Source of the DNA: Streptomyces sp. PT12
GTDB lineage: Bacteria; Actinomycetota; Actinomycetes; Streptomycetales; Streptomycetaceae
NCBI RefSeq assembly: GCF_003311645.1
Contig: NZ_QEST01000236.1
Coordinates: forward strand, 115,032-179,031
Direction of reading: 5' to 3'
DNA: 64,000 nucleotides
Positions within the stretch are counted from its first letter, which is position 1; each line of letters starts with the position of its first letter. Made by a program: the position numbers and the translations under genes. The notes under the pieces are model-generated. The model worked only from the letters and a program-made list of their open reading frames with translations. It was not told the DNA's origin and searched no databases. Shown here piece by piece: positions 9,270 to 18,507 of this stretch.

Positions 9270-11393
9270 ATGGCTACCACTTCACTTGACCTGGCCAGGG
9301 TCCGCAACATCGGGATCATGGCCCACATCGACGCGGGCAAGACGACGACCACCGAGCGGATCCTGTACTACACCGGCATGAGCTACAAGATCGGTGAAGT
9401 TCACGACGGCGCGGCGACCACCGACTGGATGGAGCAGGAGCAGGAGCGCGGCATCACGATCACGTCCGCCGCGGTTACCTGTCACTGGTCCCTCGACGAC
9501 GTCGACAACACCATCAACATCATCGACACCCCCGGGCACGTCGACTTCACGGTCGAGGTGGAGCGCTCGCTGCGCGTGCTGGACGGTGCCGTCACGGTGT
9601 TCGACGGTGTGGCCGGTGTCGAGCCGCAGTCGGAGACGGTCTGGCGCCAGGCGGACCGTTACGGCGTGCCGCGCATCTGCTTCGTGAACAAGCTGGACCG
9701 CACCGGGGCCGACTTCTTCCGCTGCGTCGACATGATCGTCGACCGGCTGGGCGCGACCCCGCTGGTCATGCAGCTGCCGATCGGCGCCGAGGCCGGATTC
9801 AAGGGCGTGGTGGACCTGGTCCGCATGAAGGCCCTGGTGTGGTCGGAGGAGACCAAGCTCGGCGAGATGTACGACGTCGTCGACATCCCGGCGGACCTTC
9901 AGGACCAGGCCGAGGAGTGGCACGGCAAGCTGGTCGAGGGCGTCGCGGAGAACGACGAGGAGATCATGGAGCTGTACCTGGAGGGCGAGGAGCCCTCCGC
10001 GGAGCAGCTCACGGCGGCCATCCGCCGGGTCACCCTCGCCTCCACGGGCACCGAGGGCTCCATCACGGTCACCCCGGTGTTCTGCGGCACCGCGTTCAAG
10101 AACAAGGGCGTTCAGCCCCTGCTCGACGCGGTCGTGCGGTATCTGCCGTCGCCGCTGGACGTCGAGGCCGTCGAGGGCCACTCGCCGCGTGACGCGGAGC
10201 AGGTCATCCTCCGCAAGCCGTCGGAGGACGAGCCGCTGGCCGCGCTCGCCTTCAAGATCGCGAGCGACCCGCACCTCGGGAAGCTCACCTTCATCCGGGT
10301 CTACTCCGGCGTGCTCACGGCGGGCGCGCAGGTGCAGAACTCCGTGAAGGAGAAGAAGGAGCGCATCGGCAAGATCTACCGCATGCACGCCAACAAGCGT
10401 GAGGAGATCGACCGCGTCGGCGCTGGCGACATCGTGGCCGTCATGGGCCTGAAGCAGACGACCACGGGCGAGACCCTGTGCGACCCAGGCAACCCGGTGA
10501 TCCTGGAGTCGATGGACTTCCCGGCCCCGGTCATCGAGGTCGCCATCGAGCCCAAGTCCAAGAGCGACCAGGAGAAGCTGGGCATCGCGATCCAGCGCCT
10601 GGCCGAGGAGGACCCGTCGTTCCAGGTCAAGTCCGACCAGGAGACCGGTCAGACGATCATCTCGGGCATGGGCGAGCTGCACCTCGATGTGCTGGTCGAC
10701 CGCATGCGGCGCGAGTTCCGCGTCGAGGCCAACGTCGGCAAGCCGCAGGTCGCCTACCGGGAGACCCTGCGCCGCGCCGTCGACAAGGTCGACTACACGC
10801 ACAAGAAGCAGACCGGTGGCTCCGGTCAGTTCGCGAAGGTGCAGATCAGCCTGGAGCCGCTCGAGGGCGACGGGTACGAGTTCGAGAACAAGGTCACCGG
10901 TGGCCGCATCCCCAAGGAGTACATCCCCTCGGTGGACGCGGGATGCCAGGAGGCGATGGAGTTCGGCGTGCTCGCCGGCTACCCGCTCACCGGCGTCAAG
11001 GTGACCCTGCTCGACGGCGCGTTCCACGACGTCGACTCCTCCGAGATGGCCTTCAAGATCGCCGGTTCCATGGCGTTCAAGGAGGCCGCGCGGCGGGCCA
11101 GCCCGGCGCTTCTCGAGCCGCTGATGGCCGTCGAGGTCACCACGCCCGAGGACTACATGGGCGATGTGATCGGTGACATCAACTCCCGCCGTGGCCAGAT
11201 CCAGGCCATGGAGGACCGCAGCGGCGCCAAGATCGTCAAGGCGCTCGTGCCGCTGTCCGAGATGTTCGGTTACGTCGGTGACCTGCGCAGCAAGACGTCG
11301 GGTCGTGCGAGCTACAGCATGCAGTTCGATTCCTACGGTGAGGTTCCCAAGAACGTCGCCGAGGAGATCATCGCGAAGGCCAAGGGCGAGTAG
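9270..11393 (+). CDS. fusA: Elongation factor G
   Basis: A 707-residue translocase GTPase. G1 is [14 protein letters not shown] near the N-terminus, switch 2 region DTPGHVDF and G4 NKLD. Domains II-V are complete, including [15 protein letters not shown] and the [16 protein letters not shown]-terminal block. It moves tRNA and mRNA through the ribosome. It is 37 nt downstream of rpsG in the str operon. Confidence 0.99.
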   Translation: MATTSLDLARVRNIGIMAHIDAGKTTTTERILYYTGMSYKIGEVHDGAATTDWMEQEQERGITITSAAVTCHWSLDDVDNTINIIDTPGHVDFTVEVERSLRVLDGAVTVFDGVAGVEPQSETVWRQADRYGVPRICFVNKLDRTGADFFRCVDMIVDRLGATPLVMQLPIGAEAGFKGVVDLVRMKALVWSEETKLGEMYDVVDIPADLQDQAEEWHGKLVEGVAENDEEIMELYLEGEEPSAEQLTAAIRRVTLASTGTEGSITVTPVFCGTAFKNKGVQPLLDAVVRYLPSPLDVEAVEGHSPRDAEQVILRKPSEDEPLAALAFKIASDPHLGKLTFIRVYSGVLTAGAQVQNSVKEKKERIGKIYRMHANKREEIDRVGAGDIVAVMGLKQTTTGETLCDPGNPVILESMDFPAPVIEVAIEPKSKSDQEKLGIAIQRLAEEDPSFQVKSDQETGQTIISGMGELHLDVLVDRMRREFRVEANVGKPQVAYRETLRRAVDKVDYTHKKQTGGSGQFAKVQISLEPLEGDGYEFENKVTGGRIPKEYIPSVDAGCQEAMEFGVLAGYPLTGVKVTLLDGAFHDVDSSEMAFKIAGSMAFKEAARRASPALLEPLMAVEVTTPEDYMGDVIGDINSRRGQIQAMEDRSGAKIVKALVPLSEMFGYVGDLRSKTSGRASYSMQFDSYGEVPKNVAEEIIAKAKGE

Positions 11394-11417
11394 CCCCTAA
11401 GCTTGAGCAACGGGCAT

Positions 11418-11438
11418 CCGGGGGCATTTCGCCCCCGG
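11418..11438 (+). terminator. Hairpin between fusA and tuf
   Basis: CCGGGGGC-ATTTC-GCCCCCGG, a perfect 8-bp stem 24 nt after fusA. It may attenuate read-through into tuf. The rest of the 168-bp gap (11394-11561) shows no further clear signal except the tuf ribosome site. Confidence 0.65.
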
Positions 11439-11561
11439 TGTCCGGCCCTTCAGCGAAGCGGTCAAGGGCATCCCCTCGGGGTCCTGACCGGTTCGGTCGA
11501 CCATCTGAAACCTTCCGCAAGGTGCGGGGGGCGTACAGCACCAGTCCACAGGAGGACCCCA

Positions 11562-12755
<1,194 letters not shown>

Positions 12756-12774
12756 GCTGACCCAGAGGGTCGTA

Positions 12775-12814
12775 CGAGGCCCCGTTCCGTGATACGTCGC
12801 GGAACGGGGCCTCG
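12775..12814 (+). terminator. Terminator of the str operon
   Basis: A perfect 15-bp stem (CGAGGCCCCGTTCCG / CGGAACGGGGCCTCG) with a 10-nt loop, 19 nt after the tuf stop. Confidence 0.9.
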
Positions 12815-12963
12815 TCGCGTGCGGGCCCCTCGGTCGAGCGTCCCCTTGTCGTCCGCTCGGCGCTCATTACGACCGCTCGGCGCGCGGTGCCGGGCGCCCG
12901 GTGTCCTTCCGGTGTGACGCTCCTTACATTTCCCGGAGCACTCCCCTCGACCAGGAGCCGGTG

Positions 12964-13386
12964 ATGACGACGACGCACTCCGTGCCGGAAGGCAGCGATC
13001 CCCCGCCGCAGGGCGGAGGGGGGAATCCACCCTCCGAGAGCGAGGTGGAGGCCCGCTCGGTCCTGCTGCACGACGACCCGCGCTTCAAGGAGCTGCGCTC
13101 GCGGCTGCTGCGGTTCGTGGTGCCGGCGAGCATCGCCTTCCTCGCCTGGTACCTGCTGTATGTGCTGATGTCCGCCTACGCGGGCGGCGTGATGTCCACC
13201 CAGGTCGTGGGCAGCGCCAACATCGCGCTCTTCTTCGGCCTGGCGCAGTTCGTGACGACGTTCGGCATCGCGGTCCTCTACTCCCGCTACGCCAACCGCC
13301 GCTTCGACCCGCTGGCCGACGAGCTGCGCGAGGAACTCGAGGGCGGGGCCGCCGTCCCCGGCGCCCGTAAGGGGGAGGACGCATGA
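12964..13386 (+). CDS. DUF485 family membrane protein, partner of SSS symporter
   Basis: A 140-residue protein with two predicted membrane segments (near 50-73 and 84-106) and short charged tails, the size and form of DUF485 (YjcH-type) proteins that precede acetate permease genes. ATG at 12964 is chosen over GTG at 12961 because AGGAG then sits 6 nt away. The stop overlaps the symporter ATG as ATGA, so the two are coupled. It probably aids assembly or activity of that transporter; its mechanism is unknown. Confidence 0.85.
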   Translation: MTTTHSVPEGSDPPPQGGGGNPPSESEVEARSVLLHDDPRFKELRSRLLRFVVPASIAFLAWYLLYVLMSAYAGGVMSTQVVGSANIALFFGLAQFVTTFGIAVLYSRYANRRFDPLADELREELEGGAAVPGARKGEDA

Positions 13387-15086
13387 ACGTCATCGCTCAG
13401 GACGCCACGAACCAGGAGCGGCTGATCACGGTCATCCTGTTCGCGGTCCTCATCGCCATCACCCTCGGGGTGACCGTGTGGGCCAGCAGGCAGACCAAGT
13501 CGGCCACCGACTTCCACTCGGGCGGGCGCGGCTTCACCGGCATCCAGAACGGCTTCGCGATCGGCGGCGACTACATGTCGGCCGCGTCGTTCCTCGGCAT
13601 CGCGGGAACGATCGCGCTGTTCGGCTATGACGGCTTCCTGTACTCGATCGGGTTTCTGGTCGCCTGGCTGGTGGCCCTGCTGCTGGTCGCCGAACTCCTG
13701 CGGAACTCCGGCCGTTTCACCATGGCGGACGTCGTCTCGTACCGGATGAGGCAACGCCCGGTGCGCACCGCGGCCTCGGTCTCCACGCTGACGGTGTCGA
13801 TCTTCTACCTGCTGGCCCAGATGGTGGGCGCGGGCGCGCTGGTGGCGCTGCTGCTCGGCATCGAGGAGGGCGAGACCTACCTCGGGATGAGCGCGGATGT
13901 CGCCAAGATCGTCGGCATCGTGGTCGTCGGTATCCTGATGGTCACCTATGTGTCGTTCGGCGGCATGACCGGCACCACGTGGGTGCAGATCATCAAGGCC
14001 GTGATGCTGATGGGCGGCGCACTGCTGGTCAGCCTGCTCGTCCTGTCGATGTACGACTTCAACTTCGGCTCGCTCATGAACGACGCGGCGGCATCGAGCG
14101 CCGCGGGTGACGCGTTCCTCGAACCGGGGCAGCGCTATGGCGTCGAAGTGGCGGGCGACGCCTGGCAGACGATGGTCAACAAGCTGGACCTCATCAGCCT
14201 CGGCCTGGCGCTGGTGCTCGGCACCGCGGGCCTGCCGCACATCCTGATCCGCTTCTACACGGTCCCCGACTCCAAGACCGCGCGGAAGTCGGTCAACTGG
14301 GCCATCGGCATCATCGGCACCTTCTACCTGCTGACCCTGATCCTGGGCTTTGGCGCGGCGGCGGTGGTCGGGCACGAGGCGATCACGGAGCAGAACACCG
14401 CGGGCAACACCGCGGCGCCGCAGCTGGCGCAGGCGGTCGGCGACCACTTCGGCGGCGACTTCTGGGGCGCGGTGATGCTGGCGTTCATCGCGGCGGTGGC
14501 GTTCGCGACGATCCTGTCGACGGTCGCGGGTCTGACCATCGCCTCGTCGTCCTCGCTGGCGCACGACTTCTACAACAGCGTGCTCCGCAAGGGGCAGGCG
14601 AGCGAGCAGGAGGAGGTGCGGGTGGCGCGGTTCGCGGCGATCGGGGTGGGCGCGATCTCCATCGTGCTGGCGGTCTTCGCGCAGGACCTCAATGTGGCCT
14701 TCCTGGTGGCGCTCGCGTTCGCGATCGCCGCGTCGGCCAACCTGCCGACGATCCTGCTGAGCCTCTTCTGGAAGCGGTTCAACACCAGGGGCGCGGTGTG
14801 GGGCATCTATGCGGGCCTGATCAGCTCGGTCGGCCTGGTGTTCTTCTCGCCCGTGGTGTCGGGCAAGGGCGTGGACGCGGCGGGGAACAACCTGTCGCTC
14901 TTCCCGGAGAGCGTGGACTTCTCCTGGTTCCCGCTGGAGAACCCGGGGCTTGTCTCCATCCCCGTCGGGCTGCTCTTCGCGATCATCGGGACCCTGACGT
15001 CGAACGAAAGCGATCCGAAGCGTTTCGCCAAGCTCCAGGTCAGGGCGCTGACCGGTGCCGGGGCCGAGCGGGCGACCACCCACTGA
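13383..15086 (+). CDS. Sodium:solute symporter, cation/acetate symporter type
   Basis: A 567-residue SSS-family protein with about 13 hydrophobic segments. Typical marks: the GGRGFTGIQNGFAIGGDYMSAASFLG block at the first helices, GAGALVALLLG and AGLPHILIRFYTVPD. The DUF485 partner upstream and overall similarity favour an ActP-type acetate/monocarboxylate importer. The gene is translationally coupled to DUF485 by an ATGA overlap. Substrate is inference from the family. Confidence 0.88.
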   Translation: MNVIAQDATNQERLITVILFAVLIAITLGVTVWASRQTKSATDFHSGGRGFTGIQNGFAIGGDYMSAASFLGIAGTIALFGYDGFLYSIGFLVAWLVALLLVAELLRNSGRFTMADVVSYRMRQRPVRTAASVSTLTVSIFYLLAQMVGAGALVALLLGIEEGETYLGMSADVAKIVGIVVVGILMVTYVSFGGMTGTTWVQIIKAVMLMGGALLVSLLVLSMYDFNFGSLMNDAAASSAAGDAFLEPGQRYGVEVAGDAWQTMVNKLDLISLGLALVLGTAGLPHILIRFYTVPDSKTARKSVNWAIGIIGTFYLLTLILGFGAAAVVGHEAITEQNTAGNTAAPQLAQAVGDHFGGDFWGAVMLAFIAAVAFATILSTVAGLTIASSSSLAHDFYNSVLRKGQASEQEEVRVARFAAIGVGAISIVLAVFAQDLNVAFLVALAFAIAASANLPTILLSLFWKRFNTRGAVWGIYAGLISSVGLVFFSPVVSGKGVDAAGNNLSLFPESVDFSWFPLENPGLVSIPVGLLFAIIGTLTSNESDPKRFAKLQVRALTGAGAERATTH

Positions 15087-15132
15087 GCCGACCGGCCACC
15101 GGGCCGACCCCCCGCTGAGCGGACCACCCCCT

Positions 15133-15159
15133 GGGCGGCTCTCCCCCCCTCAGCCGCCC
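15133..15159 (+). terminator. Terminator after the symporter
   Basis: GGGCGGCT / AGCCGCCC, 8-bp stem with an 11-nt C-rich loop, 46 nt after the symporter stop. Confidence 0.6.
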
Positions 15160-15188
15160 ACCGCCGGGAATCCCCGCCCGGCTCCCCG

Positions 15189-15224
15189 CCCGGGGTCCTG
15201 AGCTTCCCCTCTCAGGGCCCCGGG
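15189..15224. terminator. Second hairpin between convergent units
   Basis: CCCGGGGTCCTGAG pairs with CTCAGGGCCCCGGG (14 bp with one wobble), loop 8 nt. It lies between the plus-strand symporter unit and the minus-strand regulator unit and may act in both directions. The rest of 15087-15308 shows nothing else recognisable. Confidence 0.75.
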
Positions 15225-15308
15225 CCCCTTGCTGTCCGGGTGCCCCTGCCGCACACCATTCGGACCCGTTGTGCCAACCTCGCCTGGGGAACCGCTCATC
15301 GTGAATCG

Positions 15309-15525
15309 CTACGCGTTCTCATGTGGAGGGTCCGATTCGCTCGATGGGGAAGCGCGGTTGATGTAGGTCGCGGGCTGCGGCACACGGCACCCGCCCTGAA
15401 CCGGGAGGCCGTCCTCCCCGAACGTGCTGTCCCGCGTCGCGACCACATCGGTCATGCGGGCCACCTCGACACACTGTCCGTTGGCTTCGGGGCGCGAGGA
15501 GTTGGTCCATGCCGCTCCCGTTGCG
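15309..15525 (-). pseudogene. Decayed DUF397-type gene downstream of the Scr1-like regulator
   Basis: Directly after the XRE gene, one frame encodes WTNSSRPEANGQCVEVAR then VVATRDST, the two hallmark blocks of DUF397 proteins (W-x-S-S, C-V-E-V, V-x-R-D-S). That frame has no start codon between its upstream stop and the WTNSS block. The neighbouring frame beginning TQRER could have supplied the N-terminus before a single-base change. The usual C-terminal F-T-x-x-E-W-x-A-F block is absent, replaced by an unrelated tail ending at 15309. I therefore call it a frameshifted remnant. DUF397 proteins are normally paired with XRE regulators of this type. Confidence 0.55.
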
Positions 15526-16413
15526 TCAGCCCTGTTCGTGGGTCTCTGCCAGTTCCGTGAGGAGGCTCCTGGACGCCTCCTCGCTCAGCGACGTGTCCCA
15601 CATGTCGGTGAACGCCGCGTCGTACTGGGCGATCTCGTGCGGCCGGTCGAGATAGAGGTCGCCCGTGTCCCCGTCGGCGTAGACGGTGGGTGGCTCGGTC
15701 TCCTTGCCGTCGCCACCCTGCGGGAACCGCAGGATGGTGAACGACCGTGAGAGCAGGCCCCGGTGGGCCCCTGCCTTTGTCGGGATCACCCGGATTGCCA
15801 CGTTGTCCCGCGTGGAGACCTCGGCCAGGTGGCGCAGCTGCCTTGCCATCACGGTGCCCGCGCCGATCGGACGGTGCAGTAGCGCCTCGTCCAGCACCAC
15901 CCGCAGCCACGGTGGGGCGGTCACCCGGGTGACCAGGCGCTGCCGCGCCATCCTCAGGCGCACCCGGCGCTGGATCTCCTCCTCGTCCGCGTCGGAATGG
16001 GCCGCCCGGATGATGGCGCGTGCGTACTCCTCGGTCTGGAGCAGTCCGGGCACCACGTCCCCGCGATAGATCGACATCTGGGAGGCGGCGCCCTCCAGGC
16101 TGCTGAAGACGTCGAACCCCTCGGGAATCGTGTCTCCGAAGGCGTGCCACCAGCCCCGGGCCTTGCTCTCTCTCGCCAGGCCCACCAGCGCCTTGGTGGT
16201 CTCCTCCGGCGCGCCGTAGATCCCGCACATGGTCTGAACGTCATGGCTGCGCATCGAGGTGAGCCCGGATTCGATCCGCCACATCTTCGCCTCGGACCAT
16301 TCCAGCTTCCTCGCCGCCAGCCTGAGCGTGAGCCGCGCATCGGTGCGCAACTCCCGCAGATGCCGCCCGAGTTGCCGCCTCGGAACGGTCGATCCCGGCA
16401 TCGCTTCCCCCAT
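15526..16413 (-). CDS. XRE family regulator with DUF5753 (Scr1-like)
   Basis: A 295-residue protein. N-terminal XRE helix-turn-helix (about 16-70, RELRTDARLTLRLAARKLEWSEAKMWRIE region), then the DUF5753 domain common in streptomycetes (block YRGDVVPGLLQTEEYARA and IRVIPTKAGAH). ATG at 16413 is set by AAAGGAG 5 nt upstream. Families of this kind, such as Scr1 in S. coelicolor, work with a small DUF397 partner encoded next to them; here that partner is broken. Targets unknown. Confidence 0.88.
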   Translation of the reverse strand: MGEAMPGSTVPRRQLGRHLRELRTDARLTLRLAARKLEWSEAKMWRIESGLTSMRSHDVQTMCGIYGAPEETTKALVGLARESKARGWWHAFGDTIPEGFDVFSSLEGAASQMSIYRGDVVPGLLQTEEYARAIIRAAHSDADEEEIQRRVRLRMARQRLVTRVTAPPWLRVVLDEALLHRPIGAGTVMARQLRHLAEVSTRDNVAIRVIPTKAGAHRGLLSRSFTILRFPQGGDGKETEPPTVYADGDTGDLYLDRPHEIAQYDAAFTDMWDTSLSEEASRSLLTELAETHEQG

Positions 16414-16454
16414 GAGACTCCTTTCCTCGTTCAGTGTTGTTGGGGTGCCCCGGG

Positions 16455-16477
16455 GGCGCTCGCAGGGATCGAGCGCC
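16455..16477 (-). terminator. Hairpin upstream of the Scr1-like gene
   Basis: GGCGCTCG / CGAGCGCC, 8-bp perfect stem, 7-nt loop, in the 176-bp gap between the 100-residue gene and the regulator. Confidence 0.45.
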
Positions 16478-16493
16478 GCGCCGTGGGCGGGCC

Positions 16494-16516
16494 GCCCGGG
16501 ACCAGCCGTCCCGGGC
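16494..16516 (-). terminator. Terminator after the 100-residue gene
   Basis: GCCCGGGAC / GTCCCGGGC, 9-bp perfect stem with a 5-nt loop, about 75 nt past the stop at 16590 on the minus strand. Confidence 0.6.
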
Positions 16517-16589
16517 AGGGTGGAGCCCCTGCCGCCGTCCGGGCCGCACCCCTCCCCGGGACGCGACCTCACAGACGACGACAGGGGGA

Positions 16590-16892
16590 TCAGGGGTGGC
16601 CGCTCGCCCCGGCGCTCAGCGGGTTGGTAGCGCGCTGGCGTCGCGTCTCCGCGTAACGTCTGGCGCGCGGCGCGATGAACCCCGGCAGCTGGGAGATGTG
16701 GCGGCTGGCCCACAGCACCGTGAAGCAGCCCATGTGGAACGACTCTCCCCCGTGGAAGTGCAGCAGCTTGCCCCCGCCTGCCAGCGCGCTCATGTCGCAC
16801 ACGGTGTAAGGCCGTCCCCCGACGACCAACTGGTCACCGACCCTGACCGTGGCCGCGGTGATCTCGATCGCGACCATTCCGGTGGGGTTCAT
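16590..16892 (-). CDS. Small conserved-type protein, paralogue of its upstream neighbour
   Basis: A 100-residue protein of unknown function. Residues 8-65 (IEITAATVRVGDQLVVGGRPYTV, then a Gly/His stretch and a VLWASR end) align with the neighbour at 16889-17224 (VEVTTASVLTGDVLTIGDQYFKV ... LTVWRA). The pattern of short beta strands suggests a small beta-barrel domain. The basic C-terminus looks unstructured. ATG overlaps the upstream stop as ATGA, so both are co-translated. No family name can be given. Confidence 0.65.
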   Translation of the reverse strand: MNPTGMVAIEITAATVRVGDQLVVGGRPYTVCDMSALAGGGKLLHFHGGESFHMGCFTVLWASRHISQLPGFIAPRARRYAETRRQRATNPLSAGASGHP

Positions 16893-17224
16893 CGCGTCAT
16901 CACCGCCAGGGCGATGACGATGACGAGGGCGCAGCCGACGACGACCTGGGCGATGATCTCCGCCCGGGTGGGCGGGGGTGGGCGGAGGGCTGTCTCCCAG
17001 AAGGTGCGGGGTCGTAGGCCGGGTGGGTTGGCGCGCCAGACGGTGAGGGTGGTGCGGTGAGACATGACGAACAGGGCACCCGAGGTGAGCCCCAGTTTCA
17101 TCCCGCCGTGGACCCGGGTGCGCGTCATGACCTTGAAGTACTGGTCGCCGATGGTGAGTACATCCCCGGTGAGGACCGATGCCGTGGTGACCTCGACATG
17201 TCGCACGCCGCTGGCCGCGGACAT
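16889..17224 (-). CDS. Small membrane-anchored protein, paralogue of its downstream neighbour
   Basis: A 111-residue protein. Residues 8-65 share the beta-strand domain seen in the following gene (VTTASVLTGDVLTIG ... HRTTLTVW). A C-terminal membrane helix is visible (about 88-108, IIAQVVVGCALVIVIALAVM). The paralogue lacks the helix, so the pair may be a membrane-bound and a soluble form. Function unknown. Coupled to the next gene by ATGA. Confidence 0.65.
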   Translation of the reverse strand: MSAASGVRHVEVTTASVLTGDVLTIGDQYFKVMTRTRVHGGMKLGLTSGALFVMSHRTTLTVWRANPPGLRPRTFWETALRPPPPTRAEIIAQVVVGCALVIVIALAVMTR

Positions 17225-17358
17225 CCGCCGCCGCAGGCGGCGTCGCCAGCGGGTGGGCCGGGAGATGTGCGAGGGGTGGGGCCGGGTCGGGGGCCAGAAG
17301 AGGAACGGCCAGAAGATGACGGACTCCGGAAGGTCATCGTGATGGACAAGGACTGGCC

Positions 17359-17391
17359 GCCCGCCCCGGTCGTGACCAGGCCGGGGCGGGC
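17359..17391. terminator. GC-rich inverted repeat
   Basis: GCCCGCCCCGG / CCGGGGCGGGC, 11-bp perfect stem, 11-nt loop. Confidence 0.6.
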
Positions 17392-17464
17392 GGGTGCCCC
17401 GGGGCGCGCAGAGGAGGAAGCGGCTCCGGGATGTCCGCCCGGTCGTGGGCCGGGCGGGCTTGGG

Positions 17465-17524
17465 CCTGCTGTCACCCGGGCCGCGTACCTTCCCCGGTGG
17501 GGCGGCCTCACGGGTGACAGCAGG
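17465..17524 (-). terminator. Long nested inverted repeat after the 90-residue gene
   Basis: Outer arms CCTGCTGTCACCCG / CGGGTGACAGCAGG pair over 14 bp without mismatch. An inner GCCGC / GCGGC pair extends the stem. It begins 3 nt past the stop at 17527 on the minus strand, so it is the likely terminator of the small cysteine-protein operon. Confidence 0.75.
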
Positions 17525-17526
17525 GG

Positions 17527-17799
17527 TCAGGGGCGGTGGTGCGGCTGCTCGGCCAGATGCGGCGGGCGGTCGCGCTCGCTCTCGTCGGCGCGCGCCATGG
17601 CGTAGAGGCGGCGCACGCAGCGGGGGCAGGCGTAGGCGGGCGCGGTCGCGATCCCGTTCGGCCCTGCGATGGAGACGGGTCCGATCCAGACCACGGGCTG
17701 AAGGGTCTCGGGGTCGCAGCCCAGCCAGCAGCGGCCGTTGACGGGCTGGTCGTTGCCCCGGTCAGGATCGCGGAGATAGAGATCGATCGCGCCGTTCAC
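17527..17799 (-). CDS. Small cysteine-containing protein, last gene of three overlapping small genes
   Basis: A 90-residue protein not recognised. It has four cysteines, RCWLGC and YACPRC, in two CxxC-like pairs about 30 residues apart, the spacing of a zinc ribbon. The C-terminus is Arg/Glu/His-rich. It overlaps the upstream gene by 4 nt (ATGA), so it is co-translated with the zinc-finger-like protein before it. A metal-binding adaptor role is only inference. Confidence 0.6.
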   Translation of the reverse strand: MNGAIDLYLRDPDRGNDQPVNGRCWLGCDPETLQPVVWIGPVSIAGPNGIATAPAYACPRCVRRLYAMARADESERDRPPHLAEQPHHRP

Positions 17800-18200
17800 C
17801 GCGCCTTCCGGGTGGCGTGGTTCGCCCGTCGGGCGGCTTCCCGCAGGTGTGCGACGGTGGCGCGGGCGGCGTCGTGGGCGGCGTGCCGCTGGTCGGCGTC
17901 GAGCGTGCGGTCCTTCGTGCGGGCCACGGCGGCCAGCAGCCGCCCGACCGGGGCCGCGAGCACGGGCGACTCGCCCAACGGCGCGAGCGTGGCCACCAGT
18001 TCACCCGGAACGATCTCCGGATAGGGCAGCCGTGCCCCGTCGTGGCGCAGCGGGTGGAAGGTGAACGGGATCAGCCGCTCGCGCGCCAGACAACCCCGGC
18101 ACGCGCGGTGCGTCCATCCGCCACCCGACCCGGCATGGTGCACCGCCACCACGACCAGCGGCGGCATCGTCGTCCCGCACGACGCACAGCGCTCCGTCAC
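17796..18200 (-). CDS. Small zinc-finger-like protein
   Basis: A 134-residue protein. I set the start at GTG 18200 because it overlaps the upstream stop as GTGA and places RCASCG (CxxC) at the N-terminus; a second pair HRACRGC follows about 30 residues later. The C-terminal half is helical (VGRLLAAVARTKDRTLDADQ ... HAAHDAARATVAHLREAARR). That half is repeated, in diverged form, at 19786-20030. Function unknown. Confidence 0.65.
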   Translation of the reverse strand: MTERCASCGTTMPPLVVVAVHHAGSGGGWTHRACRGCLARERLIPFTFHPLRHDGARLPYPEIVPGELVATLAPLGESPVLAAPVGRLLAAVARTKDRTLDADQRHAAHDAARATVAHLREAARRANHATRKAR

Positions 18201-18379
18201 GACCCACCGCCCGAACCCACGCGGGCGGCGCGGTCGCGCACCCGCTCCGGGCAGCCGAGACACAGAACAAGCGGCATCGCGGGCGGGCAGTCCCGCCCAA
18301 CAATCACCGTGATCGGTGGGTCGTCGGACAACGGCGGCGGCGCGGGCTCGGGTGGGGGTGTGCGGGGTGTAGACGTCAT
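18197..18379 (-). CDS. Pro-rich 60-residue protein, first gene of the small operon
   Basis: Sixty residues: a Pro-rich N-terminus, then DDPPITVIVG and a cysteine pair LVLCLGC. ATG has AGGAG 7 nt upstream. Its 5' two-thirds lie in the 139-bp block repeated exactly at 20106-20244. It is coupled to the zinc-finger-like gene by GTGA. Codon positions are regular for this GC content and the promoter upstream is good, so I believe it is expressed. Confidence 0.55.
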   Translation of the reverse strand: MTSTPRTPPPEPAPPPLSDDPPITVIVGRDCPPAMPLVLCLGCPERVRDRAARVGSGGGS

Positions 18380-18390
18380 GGTTCGGCTCC
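18252..18390. repeat. 139-bp direct repeat, copy A
   Basis: Identical over 139 bp to 20106-20244 (offset 1854). It covers the ribosome site and the first 43 codons or so of the 60-residue gene. Confidence 0.95.
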
Positions 18391-18425
18391 TGTGACGTGT
18401 CGATCACTGACCGTCCGGTGTGCCG

Positions 18426-18468
18426 AACCTATGCCTGCCCTCGCGCAGCCTCAATGGTAGTTTGACTA
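18426..18468 (-). promoter_or_regulatory. Promoter and palindromic operator of the small cysteine-protein operon
   Basis: On the minus strand TTGAGG (18454-18449), a 17-bp spacer and TAGGTT (18431-18426) form a vegetative promoter. The palindrome TAGT-TTG-ACTA (18458-18468) abuts the -35 box and could be the operator of the XRE regulator encoded next to it. Confidence 0.65.
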
Positions 18469-18507
18469 TCTGTCACGGCGAAGTACCAGGTGGTAGCTAT
18501 ATGGGAG

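Larger units (their letters stand above)
17225..17526. other. Gene-free stretch with two large hairpins
   Basis: This 302-bp gap holds two terminator-like inverted repeats (17359-17391 and 17465-17524) and presumably the promoter of the 111-residue gene near 17230-17330, which I could not identify. Confidence 0.5.

Noticed and set aside
9282-11027. 581-codon open frame opposite fusA
   Set aside because: Antisense shadow of a highly expressed gene with strong third-position GC; the translation is a Leu/Asp/Val/Arg-rich string with no domain.
11403-11561. 53-codon in-frame extension of tuf
   Set aside because: No similarity to EF-Tu, contains the intergenic hairpin, and the GTG at 11562 has a perfect ribosome site and the family N-terminus.
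13287-15083. 598-codon open frame opposite the symporter
   Set aside because: Composition (Arg/His/Asp/Gln-rich) is that of antisense to GC-rich membrane-protein codons; no motif, no ribosome site.
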